DNA of 64,000 nucleotides, from NCBI GenBank assembly GCA_034620365.1, contig JAQGEQ010000346.1, forward strand, positions 119,461-183,460, read 5' to 3'. The position numbers were made by a program, and so were the translations under genes. Below, in pieces: positions 22,600 through 35,669 of this stretch (positions are counted from its first letter, which is position 1; each line of letters starts with the position of its first letter). The stretch comes from Pegea sp. RAD2-039. Its lineage: Eukaryota > Chordata > Thaliacea > Salpida > Salpidae. The notes below the pieces were generated by a model, which was not told the DNA's origin, did not search any database, and saw only the letters and a list, made by a program, of their open reading frames with translations.

Positions 22600-24090
22600 T
22601 ATAGAGTTAGACATTGTGAAATTTTTTTTTTATTTTCAGTATGATGATAGATTTAAATGAAAAAATAATTTTTTTGATGTGCTACTCACTTTTAACCAAA
22701 TTCCATAAGTCAACCGTTATCTTTTGTGTTTTATTTCAAAGTGGCAAAAAAGTATAAGGCCTTACAATACAGAATTTATCGAAACATACTTTGAATACAA
22801 GTTTACTAAGTTCTAATTTATTTAATCGATACCATTACTTCGTAGTTGTTGAAATAATTCTGCTTCTGTTAGTATTATTGAGTTTCATTCTTTTTAATTT
22901 TTCATAGTATTAATTTATTTAAAATCATAATGAAATAATATTTTCTTCACAATAACTTATTAAACTACCATTATGCTAACTAAATATTTCTTTTAAAATA
23001 CTTTTAACTGAAAAAAAATAAGATTGAAATTGATTCTTGTAGATTTATTTAATGCTTGTATAAATTAAATAAATTTAAACTAAAATTATTTTGTATTTAT
23101 ATAAATTTTTCTAAATTTTTCTAAATTTTTATTTATTTCTAATAATTAATGAACTTAAAGTTGAAGAAATCATCAAAGATTTTATTACAAAATAATTTTA
23201 CAATTGTATTGTTTGATTATCTTTAATAAACATTTTTTTTTACTCAAATTTACTTTTAGTTATTTACTTTAATATATTTTTTATCATTTAAGGTTATTTT
23301 GATACTTTTTTTAATAATTAAGATTCAACATATTTTTATTAAATTGTAATTTTTAAGTTTATTCAATTATGCTATTTTTTTTTCTACTTTAACTAAAATA
23401 TAACTTTAATATTGCAACTTTTTATTGCTAGTATTAATTGTTTTTGTTATTACAATTCAAAATTCATATTTCATTAATAGATAAATATTAGAATAAATTG
23501 ATTCTTATAACTCACTTATTTGAGTTTTAGCTCCTTTAATTCTTATAAATTTTATTCATTTGCAAAATATATCTATAATTTGAATTTTATTTTTAGGATT
23601 GCAAAAAACATAGATAAACTTTTAAAATTTGTAAGACTTAATCATACATATATTCTGTTTTTGTTAGATGTATTATCTATAGATTGTTTATTTATTGTCT
23701 ATTTCTTTATAAGACATAATTTCAATTGTAAAATCTTTGTTCAATGAAAATTCAAGTGAGTTTTGTTTAATTTATACCAATTAATCACTGGTAATTAAGT
23801 AAGTAAACGTTAAATAAACTTTTTCTACAGTCACAGGAAGATTTACCATAGGAAGATGAGAGTTTAAGAAACCCTTACTCCATCAAATGTTGGCTTCGTT
23901 ATAAAGAACATAAAAGAAGTACTCCTTTTAAAGAAGTAATCTATTTTCTCTTTTCAACTTCTTATTAAGTTTGACTCTACGTGTTTTATATGTTAAAATT
24001 CATTTCTCTTACTAATCATAGTAATTATTTTTAAATCTTAAACTTTAAATTCAAACAAAGTTATTATAATAATTTAAACTTATTGTAACT
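22600..24090. other. A/T-rich spacer across the unit 1/unit 2 junction
   Basis: The boundary is at about 23040, where the leader sequence restarts. The frame at 23520-23747 repeats 465-692 exactly and is judged non-coding. No other signal was found. Confidence 0.6.
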
Positions 24091-26770
24091 TTTATTTGAA
24101 GTAGTTGCAACATGAGAACAAAGAAGAATACATCGATATTAATTGGTATCTATTGATCGCTTAGATGAAAATGGCTGAGATTGTTAACAACGAGTCTTTT
24201 GTATCAAAGGTAAATTGGATTTTGTATCCTAGTTTCAAAGTTGACTTTTGAAATTGAATCTACTTTAGTAACATTAGTTTGTAACAATCTGCCGCCTGTT
24301 ATTGTGCAGATCTCAGGGCTTTTGTGGTTTATTCTTTAACACCCTATATTTTTCAACTTGCTCTATGTTGACTGCTTATAAGCTGATGGCTTTTAGCACA
24401 TTTTGTGCTTGCGGTCTGCGCCACAAACTACATTAGATATAGAGTTTTCTATCAACCAAACGATGGAGGTCTTCTCAAGTAGTTTGGAACAAAACCATCA
24501 TTAATTAGAACCCAAGAAATAGCAATATCCAAGTTATTGTTTTCTAATTATATTTATTAATTAGATAATTTTGCTTAAGTGTTCTTTTGTTCTAGGTTTG
24601 TCGCAATCAATTAACTGCAACTGAAATATTTACAGAAAGGAAAAACTAACCATACTCTGTGGCATGAGCTGTGGAGAATTTTATTTCAAAATCCCGACAA
24701 AGTAAATTCTCTAAACGTCGAAGCCATCATCAGAGTTGGGCTGAAGCAGTTTACTAATCAACTTGGTCAACTCTGGTGTTGTTTAGCTGATTATTATGCT
24801 TAATGTGGCTTGATTGAACAAGTAAGCTGTTAATGACTTCATTTACATTCTCTTCTTATTTAACATCTTTATGTGACTTTTTAAAATAAATTTTCTATTA
24901 TTTGTTTCTAAAAACCGTAAAACATCAATTTGTCTTAAAAAATATCCTTTTTCATCTCATCTTCTCTATGAGATCGATGGATCACTTTGGGATGTCATCA
25001 ATTCCAATCTCCCTTACGACACCTATCGACCGACTTAGAGAAGTTTGTGGAAATAATCAAATCAACTCTCGATTTTGAGCAGGTTAGACGTCATTAACAT
25101 GTGACGTCAGCACGATAAACTTCGATTAATTACAGGTCGAGAAGTCGCTTGAGTTTTTGGGGAAATATGATTTTGATGAAGATTTACCACAAATCCGTAT
25201 TAACTAGTTTCAACGACAAATTGAGGAAAAGATGGAAGAAACAACCGAGATTTTGGACGTTGTAATCGGCAAAGCTCTCTAGGTTTGCCTGATGTTAGAT
25301 TAAATAAAAATTATTTAATTATTATGTATATTTCACCGCTAAGTGGCGCAATTGAGCAACAAAATCTAGCTTCACTTTAATTCTACAAATTAATTTACAG
25401 ATGAAGAAAGTTTAGGATTGACTGCAGCTCGATATGAAAGGCTTCTTGATCGTCTACTGTTGTTCCTTAATAGTGTGATGCTTCGATAAAATCCTCACAA
25501 TGTCAATGAATGGTCAAAAAGAGTACAATTATATGAAGGTGTGAAAACTCGCCTACCTTAGCAAAATTTCAACAAACTTGATTTTCAGGACAACTGGAAG
25601 AAATTATTCGAACTTTCATAGAAGAGATTCAAACTATTCATGTTCCTAAATCAGTTTATAAAATGGATTGAGTTATATCCCGAGTTTTATCACACAAACA
25701 AACAACTAACTGATGTAAATATGGTGGTAGTGGTTGGCGACATCTCTTCTAATTTCTTTTTATTCAGGCTCGAACTATTTTCAGCAAAGCTACTTTAGTC
25801 AATTACAAAACAGTTGATGATTTAGCTTCAATTTGGTCGGCATGGTGTGAGATGGAGATTGAGTAAGTCAACATCCGCTAGTCTTCAAAACCTTCCTGAT
25901 GTCATAAATTTTTCAGAATTGATAATTACGATGAAGCTTCTTAGAATAGCAACTTCATTTCCTTCTAGAAAAGCAACTTATTTCGATAAGGCTTAACCTG
26001 TTCAAAATCGAGTTTACAAATCACTCAAGTTATGGTCGTTATATGCTGATATAGAAGTAAGTTTTGGCAAAGTCAAGGTTTGATGTCTACTTTGACAAGT
26101 TCTTTTTATTTTCATCTTTTTATTTAGTCTTGTGAAGCTGTATACGACGGACATTCTTTTTCAGAGTAGCAACTCTTCAAATTATTATCAACTATGGAGT
26201 CTGTCTGGAAGAAAAAATTATTTTGAAGATGCTTTTAAGGTGAGTTACTAGTTGACGTTTTTATCTGATGTTTCGTGGAACAGCTAACGGTCAACTGTAA
26301 AAAGCTTCTCTTATCAGTGAATGATTGTCTAATCTTTAGAAGTTTCAACTTAAAAATATATTTAAAAATTGAATAAATTTTTTCAAGATGTTCTGTGAAT
26401 CATAAAATCAGGGCTTTTGGATTCTATTAGTTTGGGCTCTTCTTAACATACTCTAGTCTCCTTGTGTAGTGATCTCAAGTTAAAATAATCAAAAAACGAT
26501 TTTTTAAACAGCTGATCATTTTCACTGTGGGTTTAGCTTTCCTTTCAAGTCTGAGGTAACTTGGGCCTTTGGTTTGAAGTCCCTGGTTTACTTCAACAAT
26601 TGTTTATTATTCATACAAATTCATTTACTAATTTGTAAACATTTTCAGGCTTATAGAAGAGGTTGTCACCATGTTCAAGGTACCAAATGTATTCGGTATC
26701 TTAAATATCTAACTTTATAATTTCATCAAACGGTATAGAGGAAAGAAACTAGAGCGTACACTTTTATAAA
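24091..26770 (+). pseudogene. SYF1/XAB2-like splicing factor pseudogene, copy 2
   Basis: Sister of the copy at 1.0-3.7 kb, with the same exon order and the same missing exons. Examples are 24636 onward (NHTLWHEL, GGLKQFT), about 25400-25590 (LLNSVMLR, then an early stop because CGACAA has become CGATAA), 25.77 kb (ARTIFSKATLVNYKTVDDL), 25.92-26.05 kb and the final exon at 26649. It has extra lesions of its own: an added base in the last exon (GAGGTTGTCACC), a lost base in the 26.15 kb exon, and a decayed end. It shares with copy 1 the TAA after YYA, the TAG after RLP and the TAA before PVQNRV, so these arose before the two units separated. Confidence 0.88.
24980..25281 (+). pseudogene. Embedded exon pair of unknown protein, copy 2
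   Basis: Same structure as in unit 1: STDLEKFVEIIKSTLDFEQ, a short intron containing two GACGTCA-type motifs, then VEKSLEFLGKYDFDEDL and METTEILDVVIGKAL-like residues. The internal TAG after RIN is conserved. Confidence 0.42.
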
Positions 26771-27159
26771 AAAAAAGAGTTTTTATTACCTAACTTAGTT
26801 GCAACTGGATTATTTGTCGTCAAAACATTTTTTATTGATTCAAATTAAAGATTATTTGTGATTAATATGAGCGTTAAGAAGTCTGAATATTTTTATCTTT
26901 AGTTTTTAGAAATAAATATCAAAAAGGTTGAGAAGAATTTTAAGTTAAAACTTTGACAGTTTTTAAAGCTGTTAAATATTTCTTTATTTTAAGAGTTTGT
27001 TTCAATAAGATTTCAGTTCATTTCTCAATGTTATTTTTGTATTAACTAATAATTGTAATCAACCACAACTGATTATACATTTTGTCTTGAAAGCGCTGAT
27101 AAATATTGATCTCAATCTAAATCTAAATACGATTTATTTTTGGGTTTGTTAGACCACAA

Positions 27160-27348
27160 TTATTTTATAAAAGTAAAATCTATTGTACACCAAAATAAAA
27201 GTGGCAAGCCCTTGCGTTCCAGTGTACAGAAATTAAAGTCTATTTCTGACAACCTATTTTCATAAAAACAAGCCTGCAATGGTGATTGCAAATTTTGCAA
27301 CATAGTTTGCTCTGATGAGAGGATCTGCTTTTCATCCATAAGTAACAA
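27160..27348 (-). other. Exon-like frame of unknown product, copy 2
   Basis: Counterpart of 4088-4276 with the frame conserved. It reads LLQNLQ-like in the form MLQNLQSPLQACFYENRL, and NFCTLERKGLPL. Differences from copy 1 include N/D, H/L, P/R and I/L changes. Family unknown. Confidence 0.35.
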
Positions 27349-27591
27349 ATTTACTTCAACTGTTTCTATATAAATGTAGATTTAATGACAAAACATCTAT
27401 CTCATTCAATTCTGAGTCAAACCTGTTATGCGACATTAGCAATTAGATATCTGCTGATTATTGGCCCAATCTAACATAGAAATTATCAACGAAAAAATTT
27501 TGTAGTTTGTCCAAATCGATAGCTAAACACCTCTACCGAGAAATTGGTCACATGGCCTTGTTAGTCGGTGATTCCGATTCCGAAAAAACTG

Positions 27592-27780
27592 CTAACGGGG
27601 AGCAACTTCGTGAGGGTCACAGACACGCACCAAAAACTTAATTTGTAGCATGAAGACAGAGAAAGCAATGTCTTCATCAAGTTTTTGTAAAACAACTCTA
27701 TGATAGGGGTTTAAGAATTTAGCACAAGTTTGAATGTTTTGATATTTTCTAGTTTTACCAAAATAAAAATTTATTTGCAA
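27592..27780 (-). other. Exon-like frame of unknown product, copy 2
   Basis: Counterpart of 4520-4708: KLDEDIAFSVFMLQIKF and VCDPHEVAPR are preserved in frame. Family unknown. Confidence 0.38.
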
Positions 27781-29390
27781 TGTTATTTTTCTATTAACTA
27801 ATCTTTGTAAACAACCACAAATGATTAAAAATTTTGTTTTTAATTTTTATTGTGTTAATTATGTTAACATTTTATTTATTTATTCAATTACTATTAAATA
27901 GTATTAACACAACTTTAATATAGTTTGTTATTTACAAACAGAATAATATTTTTCTTGGTGGTTTCTTAATCTGACCAACTCCTTTACAAATTTAATTATT
28001 ACTACATAACTTAAAACAGTTTATTATTATTATTTGATCATATATCTATAATAAAAAAGATTTCATTTCGAACTGTTTTGACTACCAAGGTGTAGACAAA
28101 ATCTTTATCAAAATGTTTTTAGCTTTCGGCATTTGCTGTAATTTCTAGGAACTAAAAACAAGCTTTATATGCATTTGAAACTGGCAGAAGAACAGATTTA
28201 AGGATGAGCAAGTCCAATTGCCAAAGTCTATTTTTAATTATTTAAAGCAACGCTTGTAATTCTTAAAAAATTATTTAATCTTTTTAAACCATAAAACAGT
28301 TGGATTTTTATTAGTAATGCAAAATTTTGCGGCTAGACTAATAACTGAAACTTTCATTAAAGGCGATGATATATATTAATATAATATGTATATCAAAAAT
28401 TAAGACATTTCTTTTTAAAAATAGTTTTTATGTAACAAAATTTAACAAACTGAATTTTTATCAAATTATGTTGGTAGTTTATTTAAGTGGTAGTTATAAT
28501 AGTGTAAATGAAGCAATTATTTTAAATGTCTTTAATTGTTACAAGATGTTAGAAAACTTAAAGTTGTGTTTATAATGTGATGATAATGAATGTCTATACA
28601 AATCTTTATTTAAATGAATGAGGTGACTAACAACAACGAGTAGTATACTAACGATATGCACTATCCACCACAAAGCCTTATACGGGTGACAACGGTCTAC
28701 GCAAGAATGTCTTTCAACACATTTAGATCCACAGCAAAATACTTGATTTTTCTTGCTAAGAAAAGTTTGAATAAATTTTAAGTTTAAAAATGAATCTTTG
28801 TTAGACTTATTGGAAGTACAAAAGTTTACATTTGAGATTGATTTATAAAAATTATTATAAGTTGTTCCTCAAGTTCATGAGATTAATTAACCAATTAATT
28901 AACAAGAAAGGGAAACCTCCTTTTAAAATCATATGTTTTTGTCTCATACTAGCATATTATGATTCGAATATTGTTTGAATTAAATTTAAAATTAGTTATT
29001 ACAAGTGATGCTAAAAGATTTGAATAATTATTAAACAAAATCTGATACTTCTTTGAATTTTAAAAGTAGTAAACAAAAAAACACTTTACTATAACAAATT
29101 CTATAAGATAATATCTATTTACATAAGAAGATATGCGATATATAAGCAGAACACAATAGATGATTTTTCATTTTTGCAACTACTAATTCTATAACTCAAT
29201 GTATCAACCCACTCACTCAAAAGATTACATTTTCGGTTTATAATTTGGTAGCACATCATGACCTTAGTACTTCCAAATAGTCTATATGTAGATGTTTAAA
29301 TTAATGATGAATTTAATGATGTTATTGTCATAGTTTAAAAGATATTTCATCAAAAGTTATTAGCCATAAATAATATTTAGTAATTTAAAA

Positions 29391-29965
29391 TAAATGATTT
29401 AAGCTATGATAATTAATTTTGTCGATGATATTACTCTATTAGTCAATAGTGAATATTTTATCAACATTTGTAGATTACTTTTCGTAATACTACTGGTTCT
29501 GGGATATTTAAAGTTTGAGAGAAAATTTGCCCTTAAATTTATCAAATATTTATCAAAATCATTTTAGATTTGATTGAATTAATTAAGGCTACTGTTGTCG
29601 TTGTAACCGTAAACATATTTTTTTCTGTTTTTATAACACCTTGTATTTAACATCTTCGTATCTTGGAAGATAAATTAGAAACAGTTATCTATATTAACTC
29701 TTGTGAATTTTTGATTAAAGCAAATAACTACAAATTAGATTCTGTTTATCATTTTTATTTCTAGCAAAATTTAAAATTGGTGTTCAAAGCTAAACTTTTT
29801 ATTAAATAATCATTTAAATTAAAACAAAGTTATATTTTTTTCACAAGTTACAAATAGTAACATCAAATAAATGAATTTAAAAAAACAAAAACAAAGAGAA
29901 ACCTTTAGAGAATTTGTAAATCAAAGAGAGAATAAAAAATTGATATCGTTTTATTTTTCATAGAA
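29391..29965. other. A/T-rich spacer, no gene seen
   Basis: Similar to 15170-15790. It joins directly to sequence equivalent to 7720, so about 7.4 kb of unit 1 has no counterpart here. Confidence 0.55.
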
Positions 29966-29969
29966 ACAT

Positions 29970-30182
29970 TTAGAAGATCACAAAAGGAATCCCGACCCAA
30001 TCTTCATAATTCGTCATGATTACGTCATTAGTGACATCACCATCGCAAGATGCAGCAAGCGAGTAAGGACACTTGTCAAAGTATTTGAGCTGATGACGAT
30101 GACAAAAACCCAAGAATTCAGTTAAAGGAGTTACTGCAACATAAAAGAGTTTATACTTTTCCAATAGAGATGATAACCTCAT
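29970..30182 (-). other. Exon-like frame of unknown product, copy 2
   Basis: Counterpart of 15800-15985. After the acceptor-like TTATGTTGCAG it reads EFLGFCHRHQLKYFDKCPYS, LAASCDGD and NDVIMTN. The high residue conservation next to diverged flanks suggests the sequence was coding before duplication. Family unknown. Confidence 0.4.
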
Positions 30183-31830
30183 CTGTGACGTTAAGCGATT
30201 AGGTCAATTCGCATATCTAGTAGTCACCATGGTAGCAGAAACGATAAATAGAAGATCGCTTTAAAAGATGTCATTGAATACAGATTGCCCAAACTGAGTA
30301 GTTGCTGAATGCATTTCGACGATTTGGAGATCTTAATATTTGTAATTACGTTTGTGAAGTAATTAAAACATTAGGGTTGAATTTTTTCAATAAGATTTCA
30401 AGAGATGTACTCTAATAACATAAAAAAAATTTCGAAATTTTTCACGAAATAAGTAGAATTATAATTGAAGAAAATAGTTTAAGTTACTGGTATTCAGCCC
30501 TTAGTAAACATTAAAAATGATTATTATTTATTAATTAATATTAATTTAAGATACAAAAAATATCAGTAACAGGGAACTTATAAAAGAAAAGCTTGTTTTC
30601 ATATTATTCATTGCTCTTAAATTTGTTCTTTGTCGATTTACTTAAAATGAAACGCACCTTTGAAAAACAGATCGAAAATATCTATAATAATAATTACTTT
30701 AAATTAATTATATTTAACTAAATCAAGGTTCTCTTTTGAGACAAATTGTTCTTAATTCTTTCAAGGACTCTAGAATTTTTGAAATTACGATTTGAAAATA
30801 GTAGAGTAACAAAAGCATTTATTAAATATAATCATTATCCATTTAAACTGCTAGTTTTAACTATCTAACTGTTTATCCTGCTAGAATCAGTAATGTAATA
30901 AATAATAGAATAAATTTTGTTGTCAAAATGAATTCAAAACATCCAACAGAAGCAAATTTCATAAAAAATACTCATTTAGAGTTTACTTTATTATATTTAT
31001 AATACTTTACCGACACAAGGCAATTTTTAGAACAAAATAATCATAAGTAGATAGAGTAATTATTATACCTTTCTAGCAATTTGTTCAGTAAAAGAACGAG
31101 GCACCGAAAGTTTAAATTTCATAATATTTTTTACTTCTTAAAAGGCCTTTTTAACTCTATCTTTTAATTAAAAATGACCAATTATTTCATTTAATTATCT
31201 AATTTAAATATTTATTTAATTGATATTAAACATTATGTTTTACTTTGTTTAAACTTATAGTGTAAGCAGATCTACTTGTAAAAACAAAATAAGTATAAAC
31301 ATAAGTTCATCCTTGAAAAACATTTAGGCACAGAACTATTAGTTAAGGGGTTTAAGTGAAACTAACAAAAGCGTAATCATATTTTCAGTGAAATGAACCG
31401 TTGGTAACACACGGAAATGTTGTTTTATATATGACTAATAACAAAAAACTTAAAACTTAATAATTAAAACATTTAAAACTTTAATAAGTTTATAATAATG
31501 ATTAATCTTTTAACTAACTGTATTCTACTGTTAATCAAAAATGTCACAATTAGAGTTGGATTTTTAAAAACTTTTTTTTGATTAAAATAGGTTTCAAAAA
31601 TGCTTTTATTTTATCGACTAATGAAACTAAAATGTAGAATATACTTTATAGTTTATAGTCATGACGTTTAATTAAACGTAAAATTTAAAAATAAAACAAA
31701 ATAATAACTCGTAGCAATCTTTAAAATTATAAAAAGAGCAGCCGAAACCAGATTTGAAAAGTTATACTTTTAACAGAATTGTCAATTGATAAATTAATCT
31801 TATAGTTTTTTATTAAAATGAGGTTATAAG
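30183..31830. other. A/T-rich spacer, no gene seen
   Basis: The first 40 bases still match the region just before retroelement E4 (16010-16060). About 600 unit-2-specific bases follow, then sequence matching 21410-22340. No catalase remnant was detected here. Confidence 0.55.
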
Positions 31831-31837
31831 AGGAGAA

Positions 31838-32092
31838 ATAAACTCAGACAGAAGACCTACAGTCTGTTGACTTCAATCACTCAGTCACCTGGCCGTTCCA
31901 CCAAATAATGTATCTAAACCGTGGTGAAGGTAAGTGTACGCTGGTCTCCATTGTAATTAAAGCTTACATCAAGGTAGGAAGAAATGTGTTTATCAATTCC
32001 CCTGTATCTGATGGTTTGGGTTATGGAGCTTAGCCAAAGAAAGTACAAGAAATTTCTGATTCATATAAAAATAATCGAAATCAGACCTGATG
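31838..32092 (+). pseudogene. Exon-like frame of unknown product, copy 2 (one stop)
   Basis: Counterpart of 22345-22599. SVDFNHSVTWPFHQI, KCTLVS and SDGLGYGA are kept. TAG then replaces the Leu codon (TTG in copy 1), and the frame resumes as PKKVQEISDSY to its original stop. Confidence 0.4.
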
Positions 32093-33620
32093 AAGAGTTA
32101 GATATTCCAGAATAGTTTTTTATCTTCAGTGTGATGATAGATTTAAATAAAAAACTAATTTTCTTGAGATACTACTCGATTTTAATCAAATTTCATAAGT
32201 CTATTTTTATCTTTTGTGTCTTATCTCAAAGTGGCAAAAAAGTATAAAGCCTTAAAGTACAGATTTTATCGAAACATATTTTGAAAACAAGTTTACTAAG
32301 TTCAAGTTTATTTAATCATTAGCATTATTTCTTAGTTGTTGAAATAATTCTGCTTATGGTAGTAGTATTGAGTTTCATTTTCTTTGATTTATTCATATTA
32401 TTAATTTATATTATTATTATTATTAATTATCTAAATAAAATCATCACCAAATATTATTTTCTTCACAATTACTTATTAAACTATCATTGTACTAATTAAA
32501 TATTTCCTTTAAAACATTTTTAAATGAAAATCATTTAAGATTTAAATTGATACTTGTAGATTTATTTAATGAAATAAATAAAGTTAAACTAAAATTATTT
32601 TAAAATTCTATAAATGTATCTAAATTTCTATTTATCTATCTATTTCTAATAGGTAAGGAACATAAAAAGTATTATAATTGATCAAAATTAGTATTAAAGA
32701 AATAATAATACAATTGTAATGTATGATTATTATTAATAACAATTTTTATTTACCTTAATTTACTTTTAATTATTTACTTTAATATATTTTTTCTCATTTA
32801 AAGTTATTTTGATACTTTTTTTATTAATTAAGACTCAATATATTTTTATTAATTTGTATATTTTAAGTTCATTCAATTATGAATATTTTTTTCTAAGTTA
32901 ACTAAAACATAACTTTAATAATGCAACTTTTTATTGCTAGTATTAATTATTTTTGTTATTACAATTCAAGACTCATATTTCATCAGTAGATAAATATTAG
33001 AATGAATTGATTCTTATAAATCAGTTATTTGAGTTTTAGCTCATTTAATTCTTATAAATTTTATTTATTTGCAAAATATATCTATAATTTGAATTTTATT
33101 TTTAGGATCGCAAAAAATATTGATAAACTTTTAAAATTTGTAAGACTTAATTATTTATATATATTCTGTTTTTGTTAGATCTATTATCTATAATAATAAT
33201 CTATACTATAATTTCAATTGTAAAATCTTTGTTCAATGAAAATTCAAGTGAGTTTTGTTTAATTTATACCAATTAATCACTGGTTATTAAATAAGTAAAC
33301 CTTAAACGAACTTTTTCTACAGTCAAAGGAAGATTTACCATAGGAAGATAAGATTTTAAGAAACCCTTACTCCATTAAATGTGGGCTTCGTTATGAAGAA
33401 CATAAAGAAAGTTCTTCTTTTAAAGAAGTAATTTACTTTCTTTTTACAACTTTCTACTTAGTTTGAGTTTATGTGTTTTATATGTTATTACTCATTTCTC
33501 TCATTAAACATACTAATTGATTTTAATTTAATCGTAAACTTTAAATTCAAAGAAATTCATTATAATAATTTAAACTTATAAACAAGCAAAAATTAAAGCT
33601 TTATTTAATCTGAACTCAAC
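32093..33620. other. A/T-rich spacer across the unit 2/unit 3 junction
   Basis: Contains a (TTA)n stretch near 32400 and the diverged leader of unit 3 from about 32560. No gene was recognised. Confidence 0.55.
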
Positions 33621-35669
33621 TACTTTGCAGATAAACTTGGCATATGAACAGACAGATCAAAAACTACATGGTAGTTATAAACAATGGTATGCTTATCTAT
33701 CAACCAGAAGAGAGCAATTAAAAGGAGTCTGTATCAATAATCCCTTGTATGAGGAAGTAAATAATGCACATGAAAGAGCTCTAGCAATTTTGAGCAAGGT
33801 TATTTAATACTTACAATTTTACTATTTTAGAATTTTCTGAATTTTAATGGGATTTATATTTCTTACTGTTTTTTATAGATATTTGTTTAAAACCTGAATT
33901 TGTAGTTTATTTGTTTTATTTTTAAAGCTACTTATCAACTTTTAAACAATTATATTCATCAGATCTTATTCGTCTAAATTACTCAAAACAATTTATATTG
34001 CCAGATGCCTTGTATTTGGATGGACTATTATAAATTTTTAGTCGGTCAATATAAGATAACTCGTTCCCGGAGAACATTTGATCGAGCTTTTAGAGCCTTA
34101 CCTATCATTCAGCACCAGAGTATCTGGCCTCTGTACATCGCTTTTGTCACCAATTACCCAATCCACGAAGCTGCTATTCGAGTTTTTCGTAGATAATTAA
34201 AGTTAGTCACCCGCAAATGAGTTTGGAAATATAACTTTTGTTTGATGTAGTTGCAACCTGAGAACACAGAACAATACATCGAGATCCATTGGTATCTATG
34301 GATCGCTTAAATGAAGTCTTTACGAAAATGGCTGAGATCGTTATCGATGAGTCTTTAGTATCAAAGGTAAATTGGAATCTGTATCTGAGTTATATTTCAA
34401 AGTTGACTTTTGAAATTGAATCTACTTTAGTAACATTTGGTAAAATTAAAAGCAATTGAATCTAATTTAGTAATATTAGTTTGTAACAATCTGCTGCGTG
34501 TGATTGACAGATCTCAAGGCTTTTTTGGATTAGTCTATAACAACTCAAGTTTTCCAACTTACTCTTCGTTGCCTGCTTATAAGCTTATGGCTTTTGCCAC
34601 ATTTTGTGCATGCGGTCTCCGCCACAAACTACATTAAAAATAAAGTCTTCTATCAACCAAACGATGGAGGTCTTCTCAAGTTGTTTGGAACAAAACCATC
34701 ATTAATTAGAATGTAAGAAATAGCAATATCCAAGTTATTATTTTCTACTTTTATTTATTAGTTAGACGTTACTTTGGTGTTCTTTGGTTCTGGGTTTGTA
34801 GCAATCAAGTAATTGCAACTGAACTTTTTACAGAAAGAAAAACTCACCATAATCTGTGGCATGAATTGTGCAAACTTATATATCAAAATCCCAACAAAGT
34901 AAATTCTCTAAACGTCGAAGCTATCATCAGAGGTGGACTGAAGCAGTTTACTGATCAGCTTGGTCAACTCTGGTGTTGTTTAGCTGATTATTATGCCAAA
35001 TGTGCTTTGTTTGAACTGTTAATGACTTAGATTACATTCTCCTCTTATTTAACATCTTTATGTGAATTTATAAATTAATTTTTTGTATATTTGTTTCTAA
35101 AAACCCTAAAATAAGACTTTCAAATATTACTTTTTAAATTATCTGATTTACTTCATTAAAATCAATGAATAAACGAATTATTTTATAGGCTCGTGATATC
35201 TACAACCAAGCAATTAACTCAATGAAAACTCAGAGAGATTTCACTCAAATATTGAATGCTTACAGTCAATATTTGGAGTCAATCATGTCAGCAGAGTTGA
35301 ACAACACAGAAATCGGTAATATTCACTCAAAAATCTTTTAATTATTTCAACTAAACTTACTTGTTTGATTTATTTTGTTCTACTTAATCGAAAGCACTTG
35401 ATCTTCTTCAATTATCTTTTAATGATCATAAGTGTCTCGAAAGATGCTGCAAGATTTAGTTGAAATATTTCATCCTAATAGATTGTTTCATGTATGAAAC
35501 TTCGAATTTTTCACTAATGGGTCTTAAAGATTCAGCACCTTAACCTGTAGAAACTCCTCGACCAAAATAACTTTTTAGATTAAATTTTTTTATTATTTGT
35601 TTCTAAAAACTCTAAAACATCTTTTTATAATTAAAAAAATATCCTATTTTCATCTCATCTTCTCTATGG

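Larger units (their letters stand above)
1..23040. repeat. Tandem unit 1 of a three-unit degenerate array
   Basis: The first bases of the window recur at 23049 and, more diverged, near 32565, and similarity runs on for kilobases. This unit holds a SYF1-like pseudogene, three retroelement fragments (5.3-11.3 kb), a further retroelement (16.1-18.7 kb), a catalase pseudogene (19.4-21.0 kb) and an exon-like frame at 22.35-22.60 kb. It is the longest complete unit. Its left edge may lie outside the window. Seen directly by comparing the copies; boundaries are approximate because small indels are frequent. Confidence 0.85.
26771..29390. other. Spacer of unit 2, with the empty retroelement site
   Basis: Matches 3730-5330 and then 6640-7720 of unit 1. 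At 28389-28400 the sequence TATATCAAAAAT stands once where units 1 and 3 have a duplicated TATATCATAAAT around a 1.3-kb insertion. Two minus-strand exon-like frames are listed separately. Nothing else was recognised. Confidence 0.6.
23041..32560. repeat. Tandem unit 2 of the array (short form)
   Basis: The left 5 kb matches 1-5000 closely. The segment 28.37-29.39 kb then matches 6.64-7.72 kb, 29.4-30.2 kb matches 15.2-16.05 kb, and 30.87-32.56 kb matches 21.4-23.04 kb. The unit therefore lacks the retroelement-rich parts and the catalase remnant of unit 1, either by deletion or because it represents an older state. The block order is the same as in unit 1. Confidence 0.82.

Noticed and set aside
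34437-34637. 66-residue frame containing KLMAFATFCACGLRHKLH
   Set aside because: It lies within a SYF1 intron, and the equivalent in units 1 and 2 has stops and different frames. There is no splice context.
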